The notes under the pieces were generated by a model. It saw only the letters and a list, made by a program, of their open reading frames with translations. It searched no databases and was not told the DNA's origin. Shown here piece by piece: positions 1 to 8,775 of a DNA stretch of 64,000 bases. How positions within the stretch are numbered: the first letter of the stretch is position 1; each line of letters opens with the position of its first letter. Made by a program: the position numbers and the translations under genes. The stretch comes from Rhodospirillales bacterium (GTDB lineage: Bacteria > Pseudomonadota > Alphaproteobacteria > Rhodospirillales > WMHbin7): assembly GCA_016214125.1 (NCBI GenBank), contig JACRPC010000038.1, forward strand, positions 29,987 to 93,986, given 5' to 3'.

Positions 1-146
1 GATCGTCCCATATGCCCGTCGGAGAGACGGATCGTTTGGGTCAAATTCTGTCCATTCCGGTTGCCTTAAAACGCGTTCGATCCATTCCCTTTGGATTCCC
101 CTTTCCGCCATCACCGTTTCGGCATGGCGCGACAACTGGAGGTCTT

Positions 147-1376
147 TCATGGCCGCCGCAGCGTCACCAGACGGCCGTGGCGCTTGAGGGCCTTGGCGGC
201 GCCGCCTTCGGCCACCGTGCGGGCCAGGCCTTCGGCATCTTCGATCACCAGGCCCGACAGAATCTCGATGCCGTACTCGAACAGGCGGGGCGACAGCGGC
301 GTGCCCGGCCCGACCAGCGCCACCCGTCGCCCGCGCGCCGCCGCCAACAGGCCGGGGAGCGTGTGATTGGCCAGCGTCGCCGCCGTGATGACGGCGGCCT
401 CGACATTGGGCAGCAGCCAAGGCGCCGCCTGGGCCGGATACTCGCCCGGCGCGGGCGCCATCTCGACCAGACGCACGTCCTTGAGCCGATCGGTAAGGCC
501 CGGAAAACGCCCAATCACCGCCACCGGCCCGGCCAGGCCCGCATAGGCGTCGAGCCCGTTTTCCGAATCGCCCGCCAGATCGGTTCGATTGAGGGCGGCG
601 TTGATCGCCGCCACGCCCAGAGCGGCGCGGAAGGGATCGGCCTCGTCGACCCATTGGGCCATGCGCGCCAGTTCGAGACCCGCGAACGCGCCTGCCTCGG
701 GCACCGCCCGGCAGCCCTCGCCGCCGCGCAAGGGGGTGCGGGCCAGCCCGACGCCGTCGGGGCCTTCGACCATCGTCCAATTCAAGCCGACCACGGCGCG
801 GCGCGCCTTGCCCGGCCCCACCGCAAGGACGAGATCGGGATAGAGTCTGGCCGGACCCCACCAGCGCCACAGCGCCTCGGGCTCCGAGGGCACCAGCTCG
901 CTTTGGCCGCCGGTGGCGGCGATCCAAGCGTCGAGATGCTCGGGCGCCACGGTGGTGAGGAGCGGGATGCCCTCGGCCACCAGGGCCAGCATTTCGGCGC
1001 GCAGCCCGCCGCCCTCGCGCTCAAGCTGGGAGAATTTGTTGACGAAGACCAGATCGGGCCTGGCCGCCCGATCGGCGATCAGGATTTCGGCCGCCTCGGC
1101 CATGCCCCGGGTGTCGACCGTGCAACTGGCCGCCTGGCCCAGATTCTGGTGGATCGACACCCGCCGGCCGGTGGCGATCCCCACCAGACTCATGCCGGTC
1201 TTGCGGCCGCCTTGGCGGGTGGTTTCCTGATAGAGCCCGCCCACCCGAAAGCCGCGCGCCTTGAGGGCGAGCGCGAAATCCTGGGCCGGGCGCAACGCAT
1301 CGCCCTTGACGGCGATCACCGCCGCCGGCCGAAGCGGCGGCGCCTGGTAGGGGCGGTTGGAAGCGGGCGTTGACAT
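147..1376 (-). CDS. DUF2478-DUF4213/DUF364 fusion, molybdenum-linked metal-handling protein
   Basis: Predicted cytoplasmic protein of 409 residues. Residues about 15-160 match DUF2478, a family often found near molybdate transport and molybdoenzyme genes; visible signatures are GGLYQET, ISL-like strands and DLVFVNKF. Residues about 165-240 (VVGLNWTMVEGPDG) resemble the DUF4213 N-domain, and residues about 270-405 (VALVGPGTPLSPRLFEYGIEILSG) match DUF364, a putative heavy-metal chelation domain. These domains are often separate genes, so the three-part fusion is notable. It is divergent from a ModE-like HTH gene with only 46 bases between the two starts, which suggests molybdate-linked regulation. 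The domain calls come from motif recognition; the biochemical activity is not known to me. A role in molybdenum sensing, storage or cofactor handling is inference. Confidence 0.75.
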   Translation of the reverse strand: MSTPASNRPYQAPPLRPAAVIAVKGDALRPAQDFALALKARGFRVGGLYQETTRQGGRKTGMSLVGIATGRRVSIHQNLGQAASCTVDTRGMAEAAEILIADRAARPDLVFVNKFSQLEREGGGLRAEMLALVAEGIPLLTTVAPEHLDAWIAATGGQSELVPSEPEALWRWWGPARLYPDLVLAVGPGKARRAVVGLNWTMVEGPDGVGLARTPLRGGEGCRAVPEAGAFAGLELARMAQWVDEADPFRAALGVAAINAALNRTDLAGDSENGLDAYAGLAGPVAVIGRFPGLTDRLKDVRLVEMAPAPGEYPAQAAPWLLPNVEAAVITAATLANHTLPGLLAAARGRRVALVGPGTPLSPRLFEYGIEILSGLVIEDAEGLARTVAEGGAAKALKRHGRLVTLRRP

Positions 1377-1422
1377 GCTCCTTCTTCGCCCGTTTCATGG
1401 CGAAAGACAAGAACGAGTCCGC

Positions 1423-1788
1423 ATGCCCAGATCGTCCAAGACCCCCCAGATCCGCCTTCTGATCGGCGCCGCCACGGCCCTGGGACCGGGCAAGGTCGAA
1501 CTCTTGGAAGCGATCGCCCGCACCGGCTCGATCTCGGCCGCCGCCCGCGCCATGGGCATGTCGTACCGCCGCGCCTGGGTCCTGGTCGAAGGCATCAACC
1601 AAAGCTTTCGCCGCCCCCTGGTCGTCACCGCCACCGGCGGCAAGGGCGGCGGCGGCGCCCAGGTGACCGAGGAAGGTCTCGATGTGCTTGGCCGCTACCG
1701 CGCCATGGAGGCCAAGGCCGCCCGCGCCATCGCGCCCGAACTGGCCGATCTGGCCGCCTTCCTGACCGAAATCGAGGACAGCCGATGA
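1423..1788 (+). CDS. ModE-like winged-HTH regulator, HTH domain only
   Basis: Protein of 121 residues that matches the LysR-type winged helix-turn-helix of ModE: LLEAIARTGSISAAARAMGMSYRRAW, followed by TGGKGGGGAQVTEEG. It ends after the DNA-binding domain and lacks the C-terminal molybdate-binding Mop repeats of full ModE. Start chosen at MPRSSK, since upstream in-frame codons run into the divergent gene's start region. It is divergent from the DUF2478/DUF364 gene and its stop overlaps the chpT start as ATGA. The likely role is to repress or activate the divergent gene in response to molybdenum status. How it senses metal without a Mop domain is unknown; the divergent protein could serve as its effector (inference). 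Confidence 0.82.
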   Translation: MPRSSKTPQIRLLIGAATALGPGKVELLEAIARTGSISAAARAMGMSYRRAWVLVEGINQSFRRPLVVTATGGKGGGGAQVTEEGLDVLGRYRAMEAKAARAIAPELADLAAFLTEIEDSR

Positions 1789-2420
1789 CCGTCGATCCCC
1801 TTCGCCTGTCCGAATTGCTGTGCGCCAGGCTGTTGCACGATTTGGCCGGGCCGATGGGCGCGCTTGCCAACGGCGCCGAGCTTCTGGCCGACGATCCCGA
1901 TCCCGACACGGTGCGCGAAGCCGGCGCCCTGGTTGGGGCGACCGCCCAACAATTGGCACGGCGGCTGCGCTTGTTCCGTGCCGCCTTCGGCTGGGAGGGC
2001 GGCGCGCCCGCCGATCCGCAGGAAGCCGGTCGGCTGCTCAAGGATCATCTGGCGCCGCTGGACGGTCAGGCCGAAACCCTGCGCCTTGAGTGGCGCGCTC
2101 CGACCGCAGGCTTGTCTCGGCCCCAGATCAAGTTGGCCTTGCTCCTGGCGCTCATGGCCGCCGAGAGCCTGCCCAGGGGCGGAGAGCTTGCCGTCGAGAT
2201 TGGTCCGCAGGCGATCGTCGTCGGCGCGCGGGGCGTGGGCGCAAAGCTTGAAACCAGCCAAGCGGCGATCCTGAAGGGCGAAGAGCCGGCCGAACTTTCG
2301 CCAAGAAACGCGCTGGGACTCGCGGTCCGCTTTCTGACCAATTCCGTCAAGGGTTATCTTGTCATCGAAGAAGCCAAGGACCACATCATGTTGAGAGTCG
2401 GTCTGGAGCAGCCAAAATAG
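1785..2420 (+). CDS. chpT: ChpT-family histidine phosphotransferase
   Basis: Protein of 211 residues. The N-terminal helix holds ELLCARLLHDLAGPMGALANG, the dimerisation/phosphotransfer helix of ChpT, with the predicted phospho-accepting histidine at H18. The C-terminal half is a degenerate ATPase-like fold, ending in the family-typical GYLVIEEAKDHIML region. In Caulobacter ChpT passes phosphate from the hybrid kinase CckA to the master regulator CtrA; a ctrA gene lies 8 kb downstream in this window. The start codon overlaps the ModE-like gene as ATGA, so the two are probably co-transcribed. It sits directly before the chemotaxis operon with 133 bases between. Confidence 0.88.
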   Translation: MTVDPLRLSELLCARLLHDLAGPMGALANGAELLADDPDPDTVREAGALVGATAQQLARRLRLFRAAFGWEGGAPADPQEAGRLLKDHLAPLDGQAETLRLEWRAPTAGLSRPQIKLALLLALMAAESLPRGGELAVEIGPQAIVVGARGVGAKLETSQAAILKGEEPAELSPRNALGLAVRFLTNSVKGYLVIEEAKDHIMLRVGLEQPK

Positions 2421-2497
2421 GTATCGGACGAAATGAGTTGGCCTTTCCACGGGCTTGCCGCGCGTGTTATGAAGTTGGGTTTCCAGGGGTAATTCCC

Positions 2498-2509
2498 TTC
2501 CAATTGGAA
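2498..2509. promoter_or_regulatory. Perfect 12-bp palindrome upstream of the chemotaxis operon
   Basis: TTCCAATTGGAA is a perfect inverted repeat about 45 bases before the cheA start, in the only sizeable gap between chpT and cheA. It could be an operator, but no matching regulator is known to me, and a 12-base palindrome can arise by chance. Confidence 0.25.
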
Positions 2510-2553
2510 CCGCTCCGCCTTCGAAGGGCGGCTGATATCGTGGAGAGCAGAGG

Positions 2554-5217
2554 ATGGATGACCTTCTCAGCGAATTTCTGACCGAGACCTCGGAAAGCCT
2601 GTCGACGCTCGACGTTGCCCTGGTCAATCTCGAGCAGAACCCCAACGATCGCGAGATTCTGCAGAACATCTTCCGCCTGGTGCACACCATCAAGGGCACC
2701 TGCGGCTTCCTGGGCCTGCCGCGTCTGGAACAGGTGGCGCATTCGGCCGAGAACGTGCTGGGCAAGTTCCGCGACGGCGAGCTTGAGGTCAACGCCGAGG
2801 CGGTCACCCTCATTCTCACCTCGATCGACCGCATCAAATCGATCCTGTCGCATCTCGAGCAGAACGAGACCGAGCCCGAGGGCAACGATCAGGACCTGAT
2901 CGTGCGGCTCAACGCCATGGCCGAGGGCAAAGCGGCGCCGGCTGCCGCCCCGCCCCCGCCGCCTAAGGCCGCCGCCGCGCCGCCGCCCAAGGCCGAACCG
3001 GAACCGATGCCCGAGCCCGAGCCGGAGCCCGAGCCGGCCGCCAAGGCGGCGCCCGAACCCGACCATGAGGAGCATGGCGCCAGCACGCCGGCCTCGCCCT
3101 CGACCCTGCCCGCCACCACCGAGGCCAAGGCGCCGGCCGGCGCCGCCGCCGAGGCCAAGGAATCGGCGGTCGCCGCCCAGACCATCCGCGTCAATGTCGA
3201 GCTTCTGGAAAACCTGATGACCTTGGTTTCCGAACTGGTGCTGACCCGCAACCAGCTTCTGCAGATGGTGCGCGGCCGCGACGACAGCGAATTTTCGGCG
3301 CCGCTGCAGCGCCTGTCGCACATCACCACCGACCTGCAGGAAGGGGTGATGAAGACCCGCATGCAGCCGATCGGCAACGCCTGGGCCAAGCTGCCGCGCA
3401 TCGTGCGCGACCTCTCGGTGGAAACCGGCAAGAAGATCGATCTGCAGATGCTGGGCGCCGAGACCGAACTGGACCGCCAGGTGCTCGAACTCATCAAGGA
3501 TCCGCTCACCCACATGGTGCGCAACTCGGCCGATCACGGGCTGGAGGGCGTCGAGGAACGGCGCAAGGCCGGCAAGACCGAAGTGGGCAAGGTGGTGCTG
3601 AACGCCTATCACGAGGGCGGCCACATCATCATCGAAGTGTCCGACGACGGCCGCGGCCTCAACACCAAGCGCATCCGCGCCAAGGCGGTGCAGAACGGGC
3701 TGGCCAGCGAGGCCGAGCTTGACGCCATGACCGATTCCCAGATTCACCAGTTCATCTTCAAGGCCGGCTTCTCGACCGCCGAGAAGGTGACCAGCGTCTC
3801 CGGCCGCGGCGTCGGCATGGACGTGGTGCGGACCAACATCGAAAAGATCGGCGGCACCATCGAAATGAAGAGCGTCGAGGGTCGCGGTTCGACCTTCGTC
3901 ATCAAGATCCCGCTCACCCTGGCCATCGTTTCGGCTCTGATCGTCGAATGCGGCGGCGAGCGCTTCGCCATTCCGCAGATCAGCGTTCTGGAACTGGTGC
4001 GGACCACCGGCACCTCGGAGAACGGCATCGAGATGATCAACAACGCGCCGGTGCTCCGCCTGCGCGACCGCCTGCTGCCGCTGGTGTCCTTGAAGAAGCT
4101 GCTGCGGCTGGGCGACGACGACGATCTGTCGAAGCGCGAGACCTTTATCGTGGTCACCCAAGTCGGCACCTACACCTTCGGCATCATCGTCGACCGGGTG
4201 TTCGACACCGAGGAAATCGTGGTCAAGCCGGTGACGCCTATTCTGCGCAACATCACCATGTTCTCGGGCAACACCATCCTGGGCGATGGCAGCGTCATCA
4301 TGATTCTCGACCCCAACGGCATCGCGGCCGCCACCGGCGAGATGGCGATGGGCACCGGCCAGACCGCCGAGGCCACCGCCGCCCGCGACCTGCACGGCCA
4401 GGAAAAGACCTCGCTTCTGGTCTTCCGCGCCGGCGGCGAGGATTTGAAGGCCGTGCCGCTGGCCCTGGTCGCCCGCCTGGAAGAGATCGACATCGGCACC
4501 ATCGAGCATTCGCACGGCAAGCCGGTGACCCAGTATCGCGGCCATCTGATGCCGCTCATCATGGTCAACGGCGCCTGCACCATGAAGGACAAGGGGCGCC
4601 AACCGCTCCTGGTCTTCTCGGACCGCGACCACACCATGGGCCTAGTGGTCGACGAAATCGTCGACATCGTCGAGGACGTGCTCAAGGTCGAACTGACCGT
4701 CGAGCAGCCGGGCATCATCGGCACCGCCGTCATCGCCAACAAGGCCACCGACGTCATCGACGCCGGCTACTACCTGACCCAGGCCTTCGGCGACTGGTTC
4801 GGCGCCGCCGAGGAGGCAAGCTTCGGCGACCGTTCGGTCGCCAAGCGCGTGCTGCTGGTCGACGACAGCCTGTTCTTCCGCAACCTGCTGACGCCGCTCT
4901 TGTCGGTGGCCGGGTTCGACGTCACCGCGGTCGAAAGCGTCGACAAGGCCCTGCAATTGCGGGAGGCGGGAGCGAGCTTCGACATCATCATCAGCGACAT
5001 CGAGATGCCGGGCATGAACGGCTTCCAGTTCGCCGAGGCGGTGCGCGGCGACGCTCGCTGGATGACGACGCCGATGATCGCGCTCTCCTCGCACGCCACC
5101 GAGAAGGACTTCGAACGCGGCCGCAAGGTCGGCTTCAACGACTACGTCGCCAAATTCGACCGTGACGCCCTTCTCCAGACCCTTGCCCAGACCGCCACCC
5201 ATGGAGGCATGGCATGA
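2554..5217 (+). CDS. cheA: Hybrid chemotaxis histidine kinase CheA with C-terminal receiver
   Basis: Protein of 887 residues, first gene of the che operon. Domains in order: HPt (about 1-105, phospho-acceptor H44 in HTIKGTCGFLG); an Ala/Pro/Glu-rich linker (about 128-207) with EPEPEPEP repeats where a P2 CheY/CheB-binding domain would normally sit; dimerisation helices (about 210-285); HATPase with N-box around 320 (RNSADHG) and G-box DDGRG near 364; two successive CheW-like modules (about 452-592 and 618-750); and a receiver (about 765-885) with predicted phospho-acceptor D815 in SDIEMPG. The tandem CheW modules and the attached receiver mark it as an alphaproteobacterial hybrid CheA. A ribosome site GAGAGCAGAGG precedes the ATG. 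The receiver may act as an intramolecular phosphate sink. Confidence 0.95.
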   Translation: MDDLLSEFLTETSESLSTLDVALVNLEQNPNDREILQNIFRLVHTIKGTCGFLGLPRLEQVAHSAENVLGKFRDGELEVNAEAVTLILTSIDRIKSILSHLEQNETEPEGNDQDLIVRLNAMAEGKAAPAAAPPPPPKAAAAPPPKAEPEPMPEPEPEPEPAAKAAPEPDHEEHGASTPASPSTLPATTEAKAPAGAAAEAKESAVAAQTIRVNVELLENLMTLVSELVLTRNQLLQMVRGRDDSEFSAPLQRLSHITTDLQEGVMKTRMQPIGNAWAKLPRIVRDLSVETGKKIDLQMLGAETELDRQVLELIKDPLTHMVRNSADHGLEGVEERRKAGKTEVGKVVLNAYHEGGHIIIEVSDDGRGLNTKRIRAKAVQNGLASEAELDAMTDSQIHQFIFKAGFSTAEKVTSVSGRGVGMDVVRTNIEKIGGTIEMKSVEGRGSTFVIKIPLTLAIVSALIVECGGERFAIPQISVLELVRTTGTSENGIEMINNAPVLRLRDRLLPLVSLKKLLRLGDDDDLSKRETFIVVTQVGTYTFGIIVDRVFDTEEIVVKPVTPILRNITMFSGNTILGDGSVIMILDPNGIAAATGEMAMGTGQTAEATAARDLHGQEKTSLLVFRAGGEDLKAVPLALVARLEEIDIGTIEHSHGKPVTQYRGHLMPLIMVNGACTMKDKGRQPLLVFSDRDHTMGLVVDEIVDIVEDVLKVELTVEQPGIIGTAVIANKATDVIDAGYYLTQAFGDWFGAAEEASFGDRSVAKRVLLVDDSLFFRNLLTPLLSVAGFDVTAVESVDKALQLREAGASFDIIISDIEMPGMNGFQFAEAVRGDARWMTTPMIALSSHATEKDFERGRKVGFNDYVAKFDRDALLQTLAQTATHGGMA

Positions 5218-5702
5218 ATCAGCTCGTCCCCGCCGGCAAACGCGCCCTCCAGGATCTCTCGACCGAGACCCAGGACTACGTCACCATGTTCATCGACGGC
5301 CAGATGTTCGGCATTCCGGTGCTGACCGTCCAGGACGTCCTGGGCCCGCAGAAGATCACCCGCATCCCCTTGTCGCCGCCCGAAGTGGCCGGTTCGCTCA
5401 ACCTGCGCGGCCGCATCGTCACCGCCATCGACGTGCGCAAGCGCCTGGGCCTGTCGGCGCGCTCGGAAAAATCGACCAGCATGAGCGTGGTCGTCGACAT
5501 GAGCGGCGAGCTTTACAGCCTGATGGTCGATCAGGTGGGCGAGGTGCTGTCGCTCAAATCGGCCGCCTTCGAGCGCAATCCGCCCACCCTCGATCCGGTG
5601 TGGCGCGATTTCTCGGCCGGCATCTACCGCCTGGATGGTAAGCTCTTGGTCGTCCTCGACGTCGCCCGCCTGCTCGATTTCGGCAAGGGCGAAGGCGTTT
5701 GA
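5214..5702 (+). CDS. cheW: CheW adaptor protein
   Basis: Scaffold of 162 residues that links chemoreceptors to CheA. It shows the CheW signature: YVTMFIDGQMFGIPV near the start, then SLNLRGRIVTAIDVR and MVDQVGEVL. The start overlaps the cheA stop (ATGA), so translation is probably coupled and stoichiometry fixed. The length is normal for the family. It is followed by 58 bases before cheY. Confidence 0.95.
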   Translation: MNQLVPAGKRALQDLSTETQDYVTMFIDGQMFGIPVLTVQDVLGPQKITRIPLSPPEVAGSLNLRGRIVTAIDVRKRLGLSARSEKSTSMSVVVDMSGELYSLMVDQVGEVLSLKSAAFERNPPTLDPVWRDFSAGIYRLDGKLLVVLDVARLLDFGKGEGV

Positions 5703-5760
5703 TCTGGACAAACAGGCTAAAAACGTTCTAATTCATTCAATCTTGAAGCGTTGAGGCGCT

Positions 5761-6126
5761 ATGAAGTCCTGTCTGGTCGTTGACGACTCGAAAGTCATTC
5801 GTATGGTGGCCCGCAAGATCCTCCAGGAACTCAAGTTTGAGGTCGAGGAGGCCGCCGACGGCAAGCAGGCCCTGGATGCCTGCCTCAAAAGGCTTCCCGA
5901 CGCCGTCCTGCTCGATTGGAACATGCCGGTGATGAACGGGCTCGAATTCCTGATCGAGCTGCGCAAGCTGCCCGGCGGCGACAAGCCGAAGGTCGTGTTC
6001 TGCACCACCGAGAACGACATCGAGCATATCCAGGAGGCGATCCTGTCGGGAGCCAACGAATACATCATGAAACCGTTCGACAGCGAAATCCTGCAAGCCA
6101 AGTTTTCGCAAGTCGGTCTTCTTTAG
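5761..6126 (+). CDS. cheY: CheY single-domain response regulator
   Basis: Stand-alone receiver of 121 residues. It has the acidic pair D8-D9 (VVDDS), phospho-acceptor D52 in LLDWNMPVMNG, the conserved threonine in CTTEND, and lysine in IMKPFD, so it should be phosphorylatable by CheA. In other bacteria CheY-P binds the flagellar switch; the FliG and FliN genes are in this window. It lies third in the che operon, just before cheB. Confidence 0.93.
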   Translation: MKSCLVVDDSKVIRMVARKILQELKFEVEEAADGKQALDACLKRLPDAVLLDWNMPVMNGLEFLIELRKLPGGDKPKVVFCTTENDIEHIQEAILSGANEYIMKPFDSEILQAKFSQVGLL

Positions 6127-6149
6127 GTGCCGGGGTCGGGGGTCGGTTG

Positions 6150-7319
6150 ATGCAATTGGAAGTGGGCACACGCCAAGCCCAGGCTAGCGGGACCGAACCT
6201 TTCCGCGTCATGGTCGTCGACGATTCGGCGGTGGTGCGCGGCCTGATCACCCGCATGCTCGAGGGCGACAAGCAGATCGCCGTCATCGCCTCGGTCGGCA
6301 ACGGCCAGATGGCGCTCAACGCCCTTGAAAAGAGCGACGTCGAGGTCGTGGTGCTCGACGTCGAGATGCCGGTGATGGATGGCCTGACCGCGCTGCCGCT
6401 TCTCCTAAAGCGCGACCCCGACCTGCAGATCATCATGGCCTCGACGCTGACCATCAAGAACGCCGACGTCACCTTGCGCGCCATGGAATCGGGCGCCGCC
6501 GACTATTTGCCCAAGCCGACCTCGACCAAGGATTTGGGCGGCACCGGCGCCGGCAGCTTCAAGGACGATCTGATCGCCAAGATCAAGGCCTGGGGCGCGG
6601 TGCGCCGGCGCAAGCCGCCGCGCGCCAAGGGCCCCGGCGGCGCGCCCGAGCGCGCCAAGATCTCGGTCACCGCGCCCAGGCCGACGCAATCGCTGTACAG
6701 CGGCAAGATCACCCTTCGCCCGGCGCCGCCGATCATCGACCTGCCCGACGTGATCGCCATCGGCAGCTCGACCGGCGGTCCCCAGGCCCTGTTCGCCGTT
6801 CTGGGCACCATGAAGGGCGGCACCGTCAAGCAGCCGATCCTCATCACCCAGCACATGCCGGCCACCTTCACCACCATTTTGGCCGAACACATCTCGCGCC
6901 TGTCGGGGTGGGAGGCGGCCGAGGGCAAGGACGGCGAGACCATCCGCTCGGGCCGCGTCTACATCGCGCCCGGCGACTTCCACATGGTGGTGGAAAACAA
7001 GGTGACGGAAAAGGTGATCCGCTTGAACAAGAATCCGCCCGAGAATTTCTGCCGCCCGGCGGTCGATCCGATGTTCCGCTCGATCGCCGCCGCCTACGGC
7101 AAGAAGGTTCTGGCCCTGATCCTGACCGGCATGGGCCAGGACGGGCTGCAAGGCGGCAAGGTTCTGGTCGAGGGCGGCGGCACCCTGGTCGCCCAGGACG
7201 AAGCGTCGAGCGTGGTTTGGGGGATGCCGGGCGCGGTGGCCACCGCCGGCCTGTGCACCGCGGTTCTGCCGCTGCCCGAGATCGCGCCTTATCTTTTGAA
7301 AATCGCAGCGCGCAGGTAG
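6150..7319 (+). CDS. cheB: CheB chemoreceptor glutamate methylesterase / glutamine deamidase
   Basis: Protein of 389 residues. N-terminal receiver (about 18-135) with phospho-acceptor D70 in VLDVEMPVMDG, a basic Pro/Lys/Arg linker, and C-terminal methylesterase domain (about 195-385). The serine-histidine-aspartate triad is visible as S207 in GSSTGG, H235 in QHMPATF and D331 in GMGQDG. It removes methyl groups from chemoreceptors and resets sensitivity together with CheR. The start at MQLEVG follows a GGGGGTCGG stretch; a longer in-frame reading upstream lies inside cheY and is not used. Confidence 0.95.
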   Translation: MQLEVGTRQAQASGTEPFRVMVVDDSAVVRGLITRMLEGDKQIAVIASVGNGQMALNALEKSDVEVVVLDVEMPVMDGLTALPLLLKRDPDLQIIMASTLTIKNADVTLRAMESGAADYLPKPTSTKDLGGTGAGSFKDDLIAKIKAWGAVRRRKPPRAKGPGGAPERAKISVTAPRPTQSLYSGKITLRPAPPIIDLPDVIAIGSSTGGPQALFAVLGTMKGGTVKQPILITQHMPATFTTILAEHISRLSGWEAAEGKDGETIRSGRVYIAPGDFHMVVENKVTEKVIRLNKNPPENFCRPAVDPMFRSIAAAYGKKVLALILTGMGQDGLQGGKVLVEGGGTLVAQDEASSVVWGMPGAVATAGLCTAVLPLPEIAPYLLKIAARR

Positions 7320-7322
7320 GCC

Positions 7323-8183
7323 ATGAAGCCGGACGATTTCGACTTCATCGCCAAGTTCATCAAGGACCGCTCGGGCCTGGTGCTGACCAGCGACAAGGCC
7401 TACCTGCTGGAAAGCCGCCTGATGCCCTTGGCGCGCAAACGAGGCCTAAAGGGCCTGGACGAGCTGATCCAGACCGTGCGCGGCAGCCGCGACGAAGCCC
7501 TGGCGCGCGACATCACCGAGGCGATGACGACCAACGAGTCGTTCTTCTTCCGCGACATCAAGCCCTTCGACCAGTTCAAGGACATGGTGCTGCCGCATGT
7601 CCTGAAAAACCGCGCCGCCAAGAAGGCGCTTCGTATCTGGTGCGCCGCGTCCTCCTCGGGCCAGGAACCCTACACGATCGCCATGATCCTCAAGGAGGAG
7701 CAGGCGAAGTTCGCCGGCTGGAAGATCGAGATCGTTGGCACCGACATTTCGACCGAGATGCTGGAAAAGGCCAAGGCCGGCGTCTATTCCCAGTTCGAGG
7801 TCCAACGCGGCCTGCCCATCCAACTCCTGGTCAAATACTTCAAGAAGAAGGACGAGGTCTGGCAGATCGATGCCGCCATCCGCGCCATGGTCCAGTACCG
7901 GGAATGGAATCTGCTTACCGACCTGAAGCCCCTGGGCCAGTTCGATGTCGTCTTCTGCCGCAACGTGCTTATCTATTTCGATCAGCCGACCAAGTCGAAG
8001 GTGCTGGGCAACATCGCCGGCCTGATGCCCGACGACGGATTCCTGTATCTCGGCGGCGCCGAAACGGTGTTGGGCATTTCCGACAAGTTCAAGCCCATTC
8101 CCAACCAGCGCGGCATCTACGGCATCAACAAGGACCCGGCGGGCGCCCCGTCCGCCCCGCCCGGTTTCGGCGCCAAGACCTGA
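7323..8183 (+). CDS. cheR: CheR chemoreceptor methyltransferase
   Basis: SAM-dependent glutamate O-methyltransferase of 286 residues. The N-terminal helical domain includes SGLVLTSDKAYLLESRL and TEAMTTNESFFFRD; the Rossmann domain carries WCAASSSGQEPYT (SAM binding), GTDIS, and VVFCRNVLIYFD. It starts three bases after cheB, so the two opposing adaptation enzymes are co-expressed. It is the last gene of the che operon. A short inverted repeat (GGCCTT/AAGGCC, 8191-8214) follows but lacks a T-run. Confidence 0.95.
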   Translation: MKPDDFDFIAKFIKDRSGLVLTSDKAYLLESRLMPLARKRGLKGLDELIQTVRGSRDEALARDITEAMTTNESFFFRDIKPFDQFKDMVLPHVLKNRAAKKALRIWCAASSSGQEPYTIAMILKEEQAKFAGWKIEIVGTDISTEMLEKAKAGVYSQFEVQRGLPIQLLVKYFKKKDEVWQIDAAIRAMVQYREWNLLTDLKPLGQFDVVFCRNVLIYFDQPTKSKVLGNIAGLMPDDGFLYLGGAETVLGISDKFKPIPNQRGIYGINKDPAGAPSAPPGFGAKT

Positions 8184-8292
8184 CCCGACCGGCCTTGTGG
8201 GCTTGCGCAAGGCCTTGGCGCCCGATTCCAGCCATTGATTTGCGGCCGGATCGTCGCCACCTTGAAACCGAGGCCAACGCGAAATTCTGGGA

Positions 8293-8775
8293 ATGACCGC
8301 CATGCGTTATGACCTGCCCGAATTTTTGGCTCACGCCGTCGCCCTTGAGCAGGAGGCGACCGAGCGCTATCGGGAGTTGGCCGAGGTCATGGAAGCGGCC
8401 GGCAACGAACCGGTGGCCGAGGTCTTTCGCGACATGAGCCGCTATTCGGCGCTTCATCGCGACGACATCCTGGCCCGCACCGACGACATGGAACTGCCGA
8501 TTCTGCGGTCCTGGGAATATCGCTGGCGGGTGCCGCCCGAGGTGGGCGAGGATTTCGAGCCCTCGGCGATGGCCTCGCCGTATTTGGCGCTTGCCTATGC
8601 GCGCGGCAACGAAATTCGCAGTATGCGCTATTATCAGGACGTCGCCAAGGCGGCGACCGATGCCCATGTCCGCCATCTCGCCATGGAATTCGCCAACGAC
8701 GAAAGCAGCCATGTCGAGGCGCTCGACCGCTGGATCGCCCGCCTGCGGCTGATCGATCCCGCCACCGTCGATTAG
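8293..8775 (+). CDS. Ferritin-like / rubrerythrin-family protein
   Basis: Mostly helical protein of 160 residues with the spacing of a ferritin-like four-helix bundle: ALEQEATERYRELAE in helix 1, LHRDDIL in helix 2, and FANDESSHVEALDRW in helix 4. The final DESSH fits the ExxH metal-binding pattern. The corresponding first ExxH site reads SALH, so one expected carboxylate ligand appears to be missing and the di-iron centre may be altered. It stands alone after cheR, with 109 bases before it, and overlaps the convergent glycosyltransferase stop by four bases. An alternative start lies at MRYDL, three codons in. Substrate and function are unknown. Confidence 0.7.
   Translation: MTAMRYDLPEFLAHAVALEQEATERYRELAEVMEAAGNEPVAEVFRDMSRYSALHRDDILARTDDMELPILRSWEYRWRVPPEVGEDFEPSAMASPYLALAYARGNEIRSMRYYQDVAKAATDAHVRHLAMEFANDESSHVEALDRWIARLRLIDPATVD

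Noticed and set aside
1..146. Riboswitch or small gene at the left edge
   Set aside because: A short CCGTC/GACGG hairpin is visible but no conserved riboswitch core or translatable ORF; too little sequence to judge.
12..1373. Long plus-strand open frame (453 codons) over the start of the window
   Set aside because: Antisense to the DUF2478/DUF364 gene; low-complexity composition typical of GC-rich shadow frames and no recognisable domain.
8191..8214. GGCCTT/AAGGCC inverted repeat after cheR
   Set aside because: Six-base stem, 12-base loop and no T-run; too weak to call a terminator.
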